DNA of 64,000 nt from Planctomycetota bacterium (GTDB taxonomy: Bacteria > Planctomycetota > UBA1135 > GCA-002686595): NCBI GenBank assembly GCA_020853575.1, contig JADYYP010000009.1, positions 28,348-92,347 on the forward strand, given 5' to 3'. Position 1 is the stretch's first letter, and each line of letters begins with the position of its first letter. The position numbers and the translations under genes are program-made. Of this stretch, positions 37,632-46,772 are shown one piece after another. A model generated the notes under the pieces. That model ran no database searches. It was not told the origin of the DNA and saw only the letters and a program-made list of their open reading frames with translations.

Positions 37632-39218
37632 ATGAAGTCGACCGTCGCCCTCGTGGCGCTGTGCGCGGCGCTCGCGGGCTGCCCGGCGTCGGAGCCGCCC
37701 AAGCCTGACCACGTGCTCCTGATCGTGGTCGACACGCTGCGCGCCGACCACCTCGGCGTCATGGGCTACACGCGCCCGACCTCGCCCAACATCGACGCGC
37801 TAGCGCGCGGCGGCGTGCTGTTCCGGCGCGCCTTCTCCCAGGCCTCGTTCACCAGCCCTTCGATGGTCTCGCTGATGACGGGGCGCTACATCGCCAAGGA
37901 GCGCCTGGACATCCCCGGGGACTTGTCGACCCTTGCGGAGAGCTTCATGCGCGCCGGATTCGCCACCGCGGGCTTCTCGTCCAATGCGCTGGTCAGCCCC
38001 CAGAACGGCTTCGGGCGCGGGTTCGAGCGCTTCGAGACGCTGCCCGTGTACGGCTCGAACGACGCCATCGCGCAGTGGATGGCGAGCGTCGCGGACAAGC
38101 GCAGCTTCACCTACGTGCACATCAACGAGCCCCACGATCCCTACCTCGCACCCGAAGGACGACGCGAATGGCGCACGGCCAAGGACTTCCTGCCCGGTGA
38201 CCGCGCCAGCTACTTGCCGCGCATCGCACGCGAGCTCGGGCTCACCGAGGTCGAGCGCGGGATCGACGCCATCAAGGAAGAGATCGGCGGCTACGACGAC
38301 GACGTGCGCTACGCCGACGGTCGCGTGGCGGAGCTGCTCGAGTTGTTCGAAGCGAGCGGCCTGCGCGCACGTGGTGTGATCGCGGTGACGGCCGACCACG
38401 GTGAAGGGCTGTGGGAAAAGGTGGCCCTGATGAACGGACAGCGCGGTGCCGCGCGGCGCCGCGGCGACCCCCCCAACCTGCTCAACACCTTGATGCCCAC
38501 CCACGGCAACCAAGTGCACCGCGAGTTGGTCCACGTCCCACTGCTGCTCGATGGCCTGGGCGTACCCGACGGACGAATCGTCGACTCGGTGGTCGAGAAC
38601 GTCGACCTGTTCCCCACTCTGCTCGAGCTGGCGGACATCGCCGGGCCGGGCGGCTTGCACGGGACGAGCTTGTTGCGCCACTTCGACGGCTCCAGCCCCG
38701 CCAAGGACGTGGCGTTCTCCTTCACGCGCTTCAACACCAGCGTGATCGACGCCGACGGCTGGCAGCTGATCTCTCCGACGCCGGAAGGCGAGTGTGCCGA
38801 GGACATCCAGCTCGAGCTGTTCGACTTGAACTCCGATCCGAATGCGCGCACCAATCTGGCCGGCGAGCACCTTGAGCGCGTCGCGAAGATGCGCGGCGTC
38901 GCCGAGCAGCGCATGCGCATCGCGATCCACGCCGCGGGCGGATTCTCGAGCGAAGACGAAGCCGCGATCGCCGCGCTCGGTTACGCGGAGTGGTTGCGCC
39001 AAGAGAATCCGTTGCTCGCGGAGGTCGCGCAGCTCGAGACGGCGGTGCTGCTCGCGCACCTGACCAACTTCGCCACGCCCTGCACGGACCGACTCTCGGT
39101 CGCGCGCGAGCTCGCGCGGCGAACGCTCGACGATGGCGTGCGCGCCGAGTTGCGCAAGTGGCTCGCGTCGGAGACTTCGCGCACCGTGCGCGAGGCTCTG
39201 GAACCGCTCACCAAGTGA
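37632..39218 (+). CDS. Sulfatase-family lipoprotein without the formylglycine cysteine
   Basis: This lipoprotein has 528 residues and a lipobox (MKSTVALVALCAALAGCPAS, Cys17). The superfamily fold is clear: VLLIVVDTLRADHLGVMGYT with metal-binding Asp, VTADHGEGLW near the second metal site and FPTLLELADI. At the position where sulfatases have CxPxR or SxPxR the sequence is SFTSPSMVSLMTGRY, so there is no formylglycine-forming Cys. It would act with Ser or Thr as nucleophile, as in the related phosphohydrolases, or be a divergent sulfatase. The substrate is unknown, probably a sugar ester outside the cell. Confidence 0.83.
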   Translation: MKSTVALVALCAALAGCPASEPPKPDHVLLIVVDTLRADHLGVMGYTRPTSPNIDALARGGVLFRRAFSQASFTSPSMVSLMTGRYIAKERLDIPGDLSTLAESFMRAGFATAGFSSNALVSPQNGFGRGFERFETLPVYGSNDAIAQWMASVADKRSFTYVHINEPHDPYLAPEGRREWRTAKDFLPGDRASYLPRIARELGLTEVERGIDAIKEEIGGYDDDVRYADGRVAELLELFEASGLRARGVIAVTADHGEGLWEKVALMNGQRGAARRRGDPPNLLNTLMPTHGNQVHRELVHVPLLLDGLGVPDGRIVDSVVENVDLFPTLLELADIAGPGGLHGTSLLRHFDGSSPAKDVAFSFTRFNTSVIDADGWQLISPTPEGECAEDIQLELFDLNSDPNARTNLAGEHLERVAKMRGVAEQRMRIAIHAAGGFSSEDEAAIAALGYAEWLRQENPLLAEVAQLETAVLLAHLTNFATPCTDRLSVARELARRTLDDGVRAELRKWLASETSRTVREALEPLTK

Positions 39219-39227
39219 GCATGCCGA

Positions 39228-41903
39228 TCACGGAATGGTGAACTCGAGCGCGTTGGACAGTCCGGTCGTGAAGGGGTCCTGGGGATCGCGGTACCAGTAT
39301 TGGCAGTACACGCTCTGCCCCACGACCAACAGCGGATCGCTGCCCGACTGGATGCGCGCGTTCATGTCGTAGCCGAACACGCCCGAGCACGGCGAGCTGC
39401 CGCCGGAACTCTGTGTCGCCGTTCGACGCACCGGTGACTTCACGCACAGGGTGCCGCCCTGATACGAGCCTGCGTTGGGCTGGAACCCGTAGAACAGGAT
39501 TCCGTTCTTCTGCGCCAGCACCTGCGAGCAAGTGATCAGGAACGGCTGGCCCGGAGTCGTCGCCGGCCATCCGTTGGCGCCGATCGCTGGAACGCAGAAC
39601 TGCGAGTTCATCTTCGCCGTGCAATACGTGGCGACGTGCGCGGGCGGCGGCAATTGGTAATCCCAGATGCCGCGCCCGTAGGTGCCGTAGCGGATGCGGT
39701 CGGTGCCGACGGCCTCGACCGACCAGTAGAGCGTCAACGGCGCCTGGGTCGACATGATGCTGAGCCACGTGCCACCCGCGCGGTCGTAGCGATAGGCCCC
39801 CGCCTCGCAGGCCGCGTACAGATCGAACGTGCCGTCGCGCGCGTAGACGAGGTCGTATACCAGCGTCGCCGGCAGGCCGGTGGTCAACGCGCTCCAGGTC
39901 TGTCCGCCATCGGTCGTGCGCTTGACGCCGCTCGCGCTGTAGCCCGAGCCGCCGATCACCGCCTCGAGGGCATTGCTCGGGTGCACGGCGATCGCGTTGC
40001 CGTAGAAATAGTGCTCATTGGGACCGGTCGAGGCCGACGGCGTCCAGCTGAGCGCGTGATCCGTGGACACGTACAGCTTGCCCGCATCGTCGGCCGCGTA
40101 GACGCGCTGCGGATCGCTCGGGGCGAAGCTGAGCGCGGTCAGGTAGTTGGCCGTCCCGGCGGAGAAGTCCTGCGCCGAGTGCACGCTCGAAGCCCACGAA
40201 TTCGTCGCCACGCGGTCGAAGCGATAGAGCCGCTCCGCGCACAGGAAATAGCTCGTCGCGTTCAGTGGATCGGCGACCACCGGTGGCAGCCACAGGTGCT
40301 GCGATCCCGCCGGAAAATCGACGTAGGCGACGAGACTGGGGTTGGCCTGCCCTTGCTGCACCAGAGTGAACCCGGGGTAGTTCGAGTACACCCAGGAGTG
40401 CGTGCCGTCGGCCGAGGTCAAGTGCCCGTAGTCGCCACTGATCAGCTGATCGAACGCCGTCGACGGTCCGGCGCCCGCCGGAGCTTGGTACACCCCGCGC
40501 TGGTAGCCCTGATCCTGCGAGCCCGCGAGGATCAGATTGGGATTCGAGCTCGAAGTCAGGGTCGAGTAGTACTGGCTCACGCCCAAACCATCGAGCGACC
40601 AGTTGAGTGGACTCGCGCCGCTCGCGTGGCTGCGCCACAACCCACCGTCCATGCAGAAGAAGAAGACCTCGCCGTTGCTGCTGTGCGTGTCGGGCCAGGC
40701 GTAGAGTCCCATGGTGTCCGCGTGCAGCATGTGCAGCGGGTTGGAGTAGTAGGCGCCCCAGGAATTGAGCTTGCCGAAGAGCGCGCCGCCGTTGCTCGAG
40801 CGAAAGACCTCGACGCCACCGTAGAGCACGACTTGCGGATCGATCGTCGAGGCGCACAGCTCGCCCCAGAAGTCCGTCGGCGTGTGCACGAGCGAAGCGC
40901 TCGCACCGCCGTCGTCGGAGCGGTACAGCTTCCATCCATTGTTGTTGAGCGCGACGTACAACGTTGGACTGCCGGCCTCGGAACCGGTGATCACGCCGTC
41001 GCTCGCGTTGGCGTCGATCGTCGCCAACGGAACGAAACTGCTCCCTCCGTCGCTCGAGCGCCGCACTTGGCCGCGGTGCACGATGAACACGTTGTTCGCC
41101 GCCCCCGGTCCGCTGCGCGGCACCCAAGCGTCGGACAACCCCGACGTCGGCATCTGAAAGCGCTTGACGAAGGAGCGGCCATAGTCGGTCGAGGCGAACA
41201 GCGCGGGTGCGTTGACCGTCAGGTTGGTCTGGGCCCAGACGACGATCGTGTGCGCCGCGTCGGCGAATTGGCGCAGCTCCTTGATCGCCGTGACCGAGCT
41301 CAAGCCGCTGGGCGTCTCCCAAGATTGCCCGTTGTCGCGCGTCACGCGCAGCCCGATCGAGCTGTTGGAGATCGCGAGCACGTCCGGATCACCGGGGAAC
41401 TCGCCGGGGATCGCGACCACTTCGTGCACGCCGCCGTACAGACTGTCACCCAGCGGCGTCCAGTTGGTGCCGCCGTAGTCGCAGCGCCACAGACCTCCGA
41501 GCGCGGCTCCGGCGTAGACCTGCGTCCCGTCCGGTGAAAGCGTCGCGCACATCATGCGCCCCGCTTGGTTCTTGCTGCCGATTTCGCTCCACGTGCCCAG
41601 TTGGAGGAACTGCACACCACCTGCCGCGAGCGCGTTGCGCCGGGCCATCTCGGCCAGCCCATTGGCGCGTTCGATCGCGCGCCACTCGACATCGGGAGCG
41701 GTGCGGTGCAACTCCTCGAAGTAGCGCTTGCGCTTGGTCTTGTTCTCGCGCTCGACACCTTCTCCCAGGCGATGCTCGGTCGGAGGTGGCAGCGAACGTG
41801 CCGCCACTTCTGCCGAGAGCAGCAGCGCTCCGTCGTCCGCAGGACGTGAGCATGAGCAAGCCAGAACCAAGCCGACGACAGCGGTCGCGCGCAGGAATTT
41901 CAT
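39228..41903 (-). CDS. BNR/sortilin-like beta-propeller lipoprotein with planctomycete C-terminal module
   Basis: This protein has 891 residues from ATG 41903, chosen for the lipoprotein signal MKFLRATAVVGLVLACSCSR. Many Asp-box/BNR-type blades follow (VTRDNGQSWETPSGL, SSDGGSSFV, RSDDGGASASLV, RTTDGGQTWSAL), typical of sialidase-like or VPS10 propellers. The C-terminus holds the shared module: YCTAKMNSQFCVPA, NGILFYGFQPN, GGTLCVKSPVRRT, YCQYWYRDPQDP and GLSNALEFTIP. A longer open frame upstream is a shadow of the membrane-protein gene. Its task is probably recognition or binding outside the cell. Confidence 0.78.
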   Translation of the reverse strand: MKFLRATAVVGLVLACSCSRPADDGALLLSAEVAARSLPPPTEHRLGEGVERENKTKRKRYFEELHRTAPDVEWRAIERANGLAEMARRNALAAGGVQFLQLGTWSEIGSKNQAGRMMCATLSPDGTQVYAGAALGGLWRCDYGGTNWTPLGDSLYGGVHEVVAIPGEFPGDPDVLAISNSSIGLRVTRDNGQSWETPSGLSSVTAIKELRQFADAAHTIVVWAQTNLTVNAPALFASTDYGRSFVKRFQMPTSGLSDAWVPRSGPGAANNVFIVHRGQVRRSSDGGSSFVPLATIDANASDGVITGSEAGSPTLYVALNNNGWKLYRSDDGGASASLVHTPTDFWGELCASTIDPQVVLYGGVEVFRSSNGGALFGKLNSWGAYYSNPLHMLHADTMGLYAWPDTHSSNGEVFFFCMDGGLWRSHASGASPLNWSLDGLGVSQYYSTLTSSSNPNLILAGSQDQGYQRGVYQAPAGAGPSTAFDQLISGDYGHLTSADGTHSWVYSNYPGFTLVQQGQANPSLVAYVDFPAGSQHLWLPPVVADPLNATSYFLCAERLYRFDRVATNSWASSVHSAQDFSAGTANYLTALSFAPSDPQRVYAADDAGKLYVSTDHALSWTPSASTGPNEHYFYGNAIAVHPSNALEAVIGGSGYSASGVKRTTDGGQTWSALTTGLPATLVYDLVYARDGTFDLYAACEAGAYRYDRAGGTWLSIMSTQAPLTLYWSVEAVGTDRIRYGTYGRGIWDYQLPPPAHVATYCTAKMNSQFCVPAIGANGWPATTPGQPFLITCSQVLAQKNGILFYGFQPNAGSYQGGTLCVKSPVRRTATQSSGGSSPCSGVFGYDMNARIQSGSDPLLVVGQSVYCQYWYRDPQDPFTTGLSNALEFTIP

Positions 41904-41916
41904 CGCAAGTCCGAAC

Positions 41917-42894
41917 CTACGCGGCCGAGCGCGAAGCCGCAATCGAGCGGCCGCCCAGCCCGGCGGTGAGCGCGAGCAGCACCACCGGCACGAGCTCACC
42001 CCAGATGCGCAACTCGGTCCACACGCCGACGACGAACATGCCCGCGGCAAACGGCACCACGACCCACACCAGCGCGCGGATCCAGCGCTCCTCGATGCGC
42101 CGATACACGAACGGCAAGGCCATCCACGTGCCGCCGAAGGCGAGCGCGAACCAGCGCCACATCGCGGGATCGAGGAGCGCTTCTCCGTTCTCGACCCAGG
42201 CAGGCTGGAACACTCCGCCTGGTTGCCTGCGGTAGAGCGCCTGCAGCCACCACTTGACCGCGAACCACAGTGCTGCCTGGGCGGCGAGGTGCGCGGCGAG
42301 CCGTCCGCGCGACTCCTCGCGCCAACTCGTGAAGAGGTACGCGAACGACAGGAAGCAGGTCGTCTCGCGATTGAAGGAGCCCACGGCGAAAAGCGCGTAG
42401 AACACGACCCATTCGCGGTGCTTGAGCAGCCACAGGCCGTAGGTGAACAGCGCGACCGCGGCCATGTCCCAGGCGTACCAGAAGGGGTACTCGCGCGAGA
42501 GCACGAAGTGGCACGGCAGCAGCGCGAACAGGCCGAACGAGCAGGCGTCGACGGCCCAACGCGGGCCGAAGCTCTCGCGGGCCAGCCGCCGCAGGGCCGC
42601 GAATGCGAGCACGATGAAGGCCGTGTCGAGCACGCGGAAGAGCGACAGCGGCGTGGCGGCAGTGAAAACGTTCTCGTGCAAGAAGCGCACGAGCTTCGGT
42701 ACCAACACGCGATACGCGAAGGGCTCGGCCGCACCGCGAGGGTCGATCCCGGCGACGTTCTCCAGCGCGCCTGGCAGGTAGATCGAGTTGAACTCGATGC
42801 GCGCCCAAGAGAGCACCGCGGCGCACGCTACGGCGAGCACCCAGCGCAGCAGGTCCCCACCCCGGGCCTGGGCGAAGGTGTTCGAGCGCCGCAC
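41917..42894 (-). CDS. Multi-pass membrane protein of unknown function
   Basis: This protein of 325 residues has about eight hydrophobic segments, for example LLRWVLAVACAAVLSWA, LDTAFIVLAFAALRRLA, DMAAVALFTYGLWLL and WIRALVWVVVPFAAGMFVVG. The pattern resembles the GT-C-like or DUF-type membrane proteins of planctomycetes but has no DxD motif that I can see in the first loop. It lies just upstream of the beta-propeller lipoprotein gene and just downstream of pus10 on the same strand, with gaps of 13 and 3 bases. Confidence 0.65.
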   Translation of the reverse strand: MRRSNTFAQARGGDLLRWVLAVACAAVLSWARIEFNSIYLPGALENVAGIDPRGAAEPFAYRVLVPKLVRFLHENVFTAATPLSLFRVLDTAFIVLAFAALRRLARESFGPRWAVDACSFGLFALLPCHFVLSREYPFWYAWDMAAVALFTYGLWLLKHREWVVFYALFAVGSFNRETTCFLSFAYLFTSWREESRGRLAAHLAAQAALWFAVKWWLQALYRRQPGGVFQPAWVENGEALLDPAMWRWFALAFGGTWMALPFVYRRIEERWIRALVWVVVPFAAGMFVVGVWTELRIWGELVPVVLLALTAGLGGRSIAASRSAA

Positions 42895-42897
42895 AGC

Positions 42898-43749
42898 TCA
42901 CTCGTCGAGGAACGCGCCGAATCCCGGCGGCGGCCGCGGCGGAGCGAGATCGAGCTGGCCCTCCTCACCGAGGATCGCGAGCACGTCGAGCTCGATGCAC
43001 GTGCAGGGCACGCCGAGCAGCTCGCTCACCGACGGCCGAGTCATGCCGCCCTCGCCGCTGATCGCTTCCTTGACGTAGGTCCCGTGCTGCGCGCGAACCA
43101 CGAGCTCGACGAGTCGCTCGCCCGCGGGCTGCGCGGCGCTGATCTCGATCCAACGCTCTCGGTCCAGCTGCGCGCGCCGATGCGCCACGCGCTCTGGAGT
43201 CTGTTGCACGATCGAGTGTCGCACACCCACCAACGAGGCCAAGCGTCCGGCTTCGACGTCGGAACCGGTTTGAACCAGCGCGCGGTATTCCTTGGCGTGC
43301 TTCTCTTCCTTGATCACCGGGACCCGCGTCTTCTCGGTCCAATGCAGATTGAGCACCTCCAGCCGGCCCTCGTTGCGCCGATTGATCTCGGCCTCGCACG
43401 CCGCGAGATCGACGTCGAAGCACTTGGGTGCGATCAGCTCGACCACGAACGGTCGACCGTGGCCGAGCATGCGCACGTTGACGTCCTCGCGGCCGGCGCC
43501 GTGGAACTTGTTCCTGCGCGTCTTGAAGGCGGCCCCGAGCACCCAACCGATCAGCTCCTGCACGGAGTCGCGGGTCAACTTGCCGAAGCCCTCGCAGCGC
43601 GCGCAACCGCGCCGGCGGCGCGGATGGCCCTTGCAGTCGGGGCAGAAGAACACGGTTTGCGGCAGGTCGCGCGAGAGCTTGCGGTAGCGGCCCTCGACGA
43701 AGACCTTGGTGCGGGGCGCGTCGGCGCGCGGAGAAGCGTGTTGGCTCAT
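42898..43749 (-). CDS. pus10: tRNA pseudouridine(54/55) synthase Pus10
   Basis: This 283-residue protein has a zinc knuckle (Cys36, Cys39, Cys49, Cys52 in FFCPDCKGHPRRRRGCARC) and then the Pus10 signature GAGREDVNVRMLGHGRPFVV. The catalytic Asp is probably Asp89 of GRED. An Asn replaces the second Asp usually seen after it. The C-terminal part contains EISAAQPAGERLVELVVRAQ and KEAISGEGGMTRPSVSELLG. Pus10 makes pseudouridine at positions 54 and 55 of tRNA. It is known mainly from archaea and eukaryotes and is rare in bacteria. Confidence 0.88.
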   Translation of the reverse strand: MSQHASPRADAPRTKVFVEGRYRKLSRDLPQTVFFCPDCKGHPRRRRGCARCEGFGKLTRDSVQELIGWVLGAAFKTRRNKFHGAGREDVNVRMLGHGRPFVVELIAPKCFDVDLAACEAEINRRNEGRLEVLNLHWTEKTRVPVIKEEKHAKEYRALVQTGSDVEAGRLASLVGVRHSIVQQTPERVAHRRAQLDRERWIEISAAQPAGERLVELVVRAQHGTYVKEAISGEGGMTRPSVSELLGVPCTCIELDVLAILGEEGQLDLAPPRPPPGFGAFLDE

Positions 43750-43920
43750 GGCTCACCTCGGACGGGACCCGCGGTCGCGGGCTCCGGAACGAATCGCACG
43801 TTCGAAGGGCGCAGAGCGTAGCGTTCGAGCGCTGACGTGCAATCGGCGCGGTTGCCCGCGTCGCCGGGGCGATGTACGGTTCGAGGTCGGGCCCGCGTCC
43901 GTGCGCCTCCGTCCCCGTCC

Positions 43921-44676
43921 ATGACTAGCCCCCGCACGCCGAAGGTGGTCTGCACGCTGCCGACCTACAACGAAGCGGAGAACGTGCTGCCCCTGGCGCG
44001 CGCGCTGCTCGCCTTGGGAGAGAACTTCCAGGTGCTGGTGATCGACGACAACTCGCCGGACGGCACGTGGAAGCTCGTGGCCGAGGCAGCCGAGCGCGAA
44101 CCGCGCTTGCATCTTTTGCACCGCACCACGGACAAAGGGCGCGGCGCGGCCGGGCGCGCGGGCTTCGTGCGGGCGCTGGAGATGGGCGCCGACGTGGTGG
44201 TCGAGATGGACGCGGACTTCTCGCACCAGCCACACTTCGTGCCGCGCATGATCGAGCGCTTGGAGCGCTCGGGCCCCGGGATCGGTCCCCAGGTCGGCCT
44301 CGTGCTGGGCTCGCGCGCTGTGCATGGCGGCAGCGACGCCGAGCGCGGTCCGCTGCGGCGCCTGATCACCTTCTTCGCCAATCTCTACATCCGCATCGTG
44401 CTCGGTGTGCCGGTGCGCGACTGCAACTCGGGCTTCCGCTGCTGGCGGCGCTCGACGCTCGAGGCCATCCGCGTGTCCGAGAGCTTCTCGAAGGGTCCGG
44501 CGATCGTGCAGGAGCTCCTGTTCAAGACTGCGCGCGCGAAAATCGGCATCGCCGAGGTCGGGATCGAGTTCATCGAGCGCCAGCGCGGCCAGTCGACGCT
44601 GACCTTGCGCATCTTGATCCGCGGCTACACCACCGTGCTGCAATTGCGTTGGATGGCGCTGCGCGGGAAGCTCTAG
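43921..44676 (+). CDS. Polyprenol monophosphomannose synthase-like glycosyltransferase (GT2)
   Basis: This GT-A enzyme of 251 residues has the DPM1-like landmarks VVCTLPTYNEAENVLPLARA, LVIDDNSPDGTWKLV, VVVEMDADFSHQP (the DAD metal-binding motif), LGSRAVHGG, CNSGFRCWRR and IEFIERQRGQSTL. It likely moves a sugar, probably mannose, from a nucleotide donor to polyprenol phosphate on the inner membrane face. The next gene, five bases downstream, encodes a large membrane glycosyltransferase-like protein that could use the polyprenol-sugar. The ATG was chosen because the DPM1 fold starts directly after it. Confidence 0.88.
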   Translation: MTSPRTPKVVCTLPTYNEAENVLPLARALLALGENFQVLVIDDNSPDGTWKLVAEAAEREPRLHLLHRTTDKGRGAAGRAGFVRALEMGADVVVEMDADFSHQPHFVPRMIERLERSGPGIGPQVGLVLGSRAVHGGSDAERGPLRRLITFFANLYIRIVLGVPVRDCNSGFRCWRRSTLEAIRVSESFSKGPAIVQELLFKTARAKIGIAEVGIEFIERQRGQSTLTLRILIRGYTTVLQLRWMALRGKL

Positions 44677-44680
44677 CGCG

Positions 44681-46678
44681 ATGAGCGCACTGCGACGACC
44701 CGCGATCCAACTCGCGTTCGCGCTCACGCTGTACGCGCTGCTGCGCGCGCTGGTGCTCGCCAGCAACTTCGACGAGGTCGCGATGCCGCAGTTCGAGCTG
44801 TTCCCGATGGGAACGATCCCGCTGATGCTCGGCGTCGACGGCGGCCTGCCGGTCGCGCGGGTGTACGACAACGCCGCCGGGCAGATCCTGACCGGGCTGC
44901 TCGCGGTCCCGAGCTACGCGTTGTTCGGGCCCAGCTACCTCGCGCTCAAGCTCGTGCCCGTCGCGCTCGGGGCCGTTGCGCTCGTCGCCGTGTGGGCCCT
45001 CCTGCGCGAGCTGCTCGACGAGCGCGCCGCGTTCGCGGGAGCACTGCTGTTCGCGTTGGCACCGACCACCGTCACCAAGTACTCGATGATGGCCTCGGGC
45101 AACCACTTCGAGACGCTGTGCTTCACGGCGCTGGCGCTGTGGAGCTCCGCGCGCATGCAACGCTTGGGTGTGTCACCGGTGCGTTTGCTCGCGAGCTCGT
45201 TCGCAGCCGGTTTCGCGGTGTTCGTGTTCCTCGGCGCACTGACTCCGGTCGCCTTGCTCGGTCTAGTGCACCTGGGACTGCGCGGTTGGCGCGCGACGTT
45301 GCGCGATCTGGCGTGGCTGGTCCCCGGCTTCGCGATCGGATTGGCGCCTCTGATCGCGCTCAACTGGATGACGGGTGGTCGAGGGCTGGCATTCCTCGAC
45401 CAGAAGTTCGACGGCGCGAACACGGAATTCGACGCCGTGCGCGTGGTCCAACGTCTGCGCGAGTTCTTCGTCGAGCATCTCCCGGCCGCGTCGCAGTTCC
45501 ACGATTTCGCCGAGGTTCCCGGACGTTTCGCGCAGCTCCTGTTCCTGGCGGTGTTCGCCGCGGCCTACCTGTCGACGCTGCCACTCGCTGGTCGCGGTCT
45601 GCTCGCGCTGGTGCGCGGCGCGTTCGGACGCGGAGCTCCGGATGGCGAGCGCGCCGCCGTCGATCAGGGCTTCGCCTTCGCATTTTGCGCCTATCTGCCG
45701 CTGACCGCCGCCGCGTACGCGATGAGCAACCTGAAGATCGAGCCCAAGCCGCCGCCGATGGACGCGGAGGGCTACCGCTACTTCAACACGCACTTCCTGT
45801 TCGCCATCGTGGTGATCGCCTGGGCCACGGGCCGTTGGCGCCAGCGCAAGCCCATCGCGGCAGCGGGACTGTGGGCCGCGGCGCTGATCACCGGAGCGTT
45901 CAACCTGGCGCTCGTCGACTGGAGCTTCGAGCGCGCGAACCTCGGCTCCTACTACGACGGATTCAACGTCAAGCAGACCGCCAACCAGTTGCTCTCTCCG
46001 CGCAATGGCTATGCGCAGGAGCAGGTGCTGCGAATCGTGGAGGCCTATCCGGCGCCCTACCGCAGTTGGTTGTATCTCGGCCTGGGACGCGTGCGAGCCG
46101 GCCAAGCGCTGGTGAAGAGCCGCGGCGGCGAGCTCGAGCTCTGGTCGGTGCTCGAGCAGGTTCCCGACGAGCACCGCGCGGACGTCGCGCGCGGCTTCGG
46201 GGTGTTCTTTCGCCACTTGGGGCGCATGCAGGGCAAGCTCGATCCGCGCTACGTGGCCCTGGTGACGGACAAGCTGGCGTCGGGAGCGCCACACGCCGCT
46301 GCTGCCATCGAGGGCCTGGCCATGGACTGGGAGGTGCATTTGGCCCGTGACCTCGAGCGCGATCTGCGCGAGCAGTCCGAGCTCGCCGAAGCGCTGCCGC
46401 GCCAGTTCCGGCCGCACCTCGCGCGCGGATTCGGGGCGGTCTGCGGGCGCACCTTGCAGCGCGGGATCCCGTACGAGGTGCGGCTCGTCCGCGGAGCGGC
46501 CGAGAGTGTGCCGAGCGAGCTCCGCGCCGCCTTCTACGAGGGCCTCGGCGCGGGATCGGTCGAGGGACTGCGGGCCCCCGCGCTCGAAGGCCCGCTGGCC
46601 GAGCACCTGCCCGAGGACGCCGACCTCGCTGCGCTCGAACGCGGTGCGCGGGCGCGGCGCAGCGCACTCGGCCCGTGA
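44681..46678 (+). CDS. GT39/GT-C-like membrane glycosyltransferase
   Basis: This has 665 residues, with about ten transmembrane segments in the first two thirds (AFALTLYALLRALVLASN, GALLFALAPTTVT, VRLLASSFAAGFAVFVFLGA) and a soluble C-terminal part of about 200 residues. FDEVAMPQFELF in the first loop is the region where GT-C enzymes carry an Asp/Glu catalytic pair. It follows the polyprenol-phosphomannose synthase-like gene by five bases, which suggests that it transfers that sugar to an extracytoplasmic acceptor. The acceptor is unknown. Confidence 0.7.
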   Translation: MSALRRPAIQLAFALTLYALLRALVLASNFDEVAMPQFELFPMGTIPLMLGVDGGLPVARVYDNAAGQILTGLLAVPSYALFGPSYLALKLVPVALGAVALVAVWALLRELLDERAAFAGALLFALAPTTVTKYSMMASGNHFETLCFTALALWSSARMQRLGVSPVRLLASSFAAGFAVFVFLGALTPVALLGLVHLGLRGWRATLRDLAWLVPGFAIGLAPLIALNWMTGGRGLAFLDQKFDGANTEFDAVRVVQRLREFFVEHLPAASQFHDFAEVPGRFAQLLFLAVFAAAYLSTLPLAGRGLLALVRGAFGRGAPDGERAAVDQGFAFAFCAYLPLTAAAYAMSNLKIEPKPPPMDAEGYRYFNTHFLFAIVVIAWATGRWRQRKPIAAAGLWAAALITGAFNLALVDWSFERANLGSYYDGFNVKQTANQLLSPRNGYAQEQVLRIVEAYPAPYRSWLYLGLGRVRAGQALVKSRGGELELWSVLEQVPDEHRADVARGFGVFFRHLGRMQGKLDPRYVALVTDKLASGAPHAAAAIEGLAMDWEVHLARDLERDLREQSELAEALPRQFRPHLARGFGAVCGRTLQRGIPYEVRLVRGAAESVPSELRAAFYEGLGAGSVEGLRAPALEGPLAEHLPEDADLAALERGARARRSALGP

Positions 46679-46772
46679 CGCGCAGGCCAGCGACCTCGCC
46701 CAGTTGATTCCGATGCAACCGCGAAGCGCGGCTCGCCTGGCGCGCCGCGATCCGTAGAATCCGCGGCCTCCG

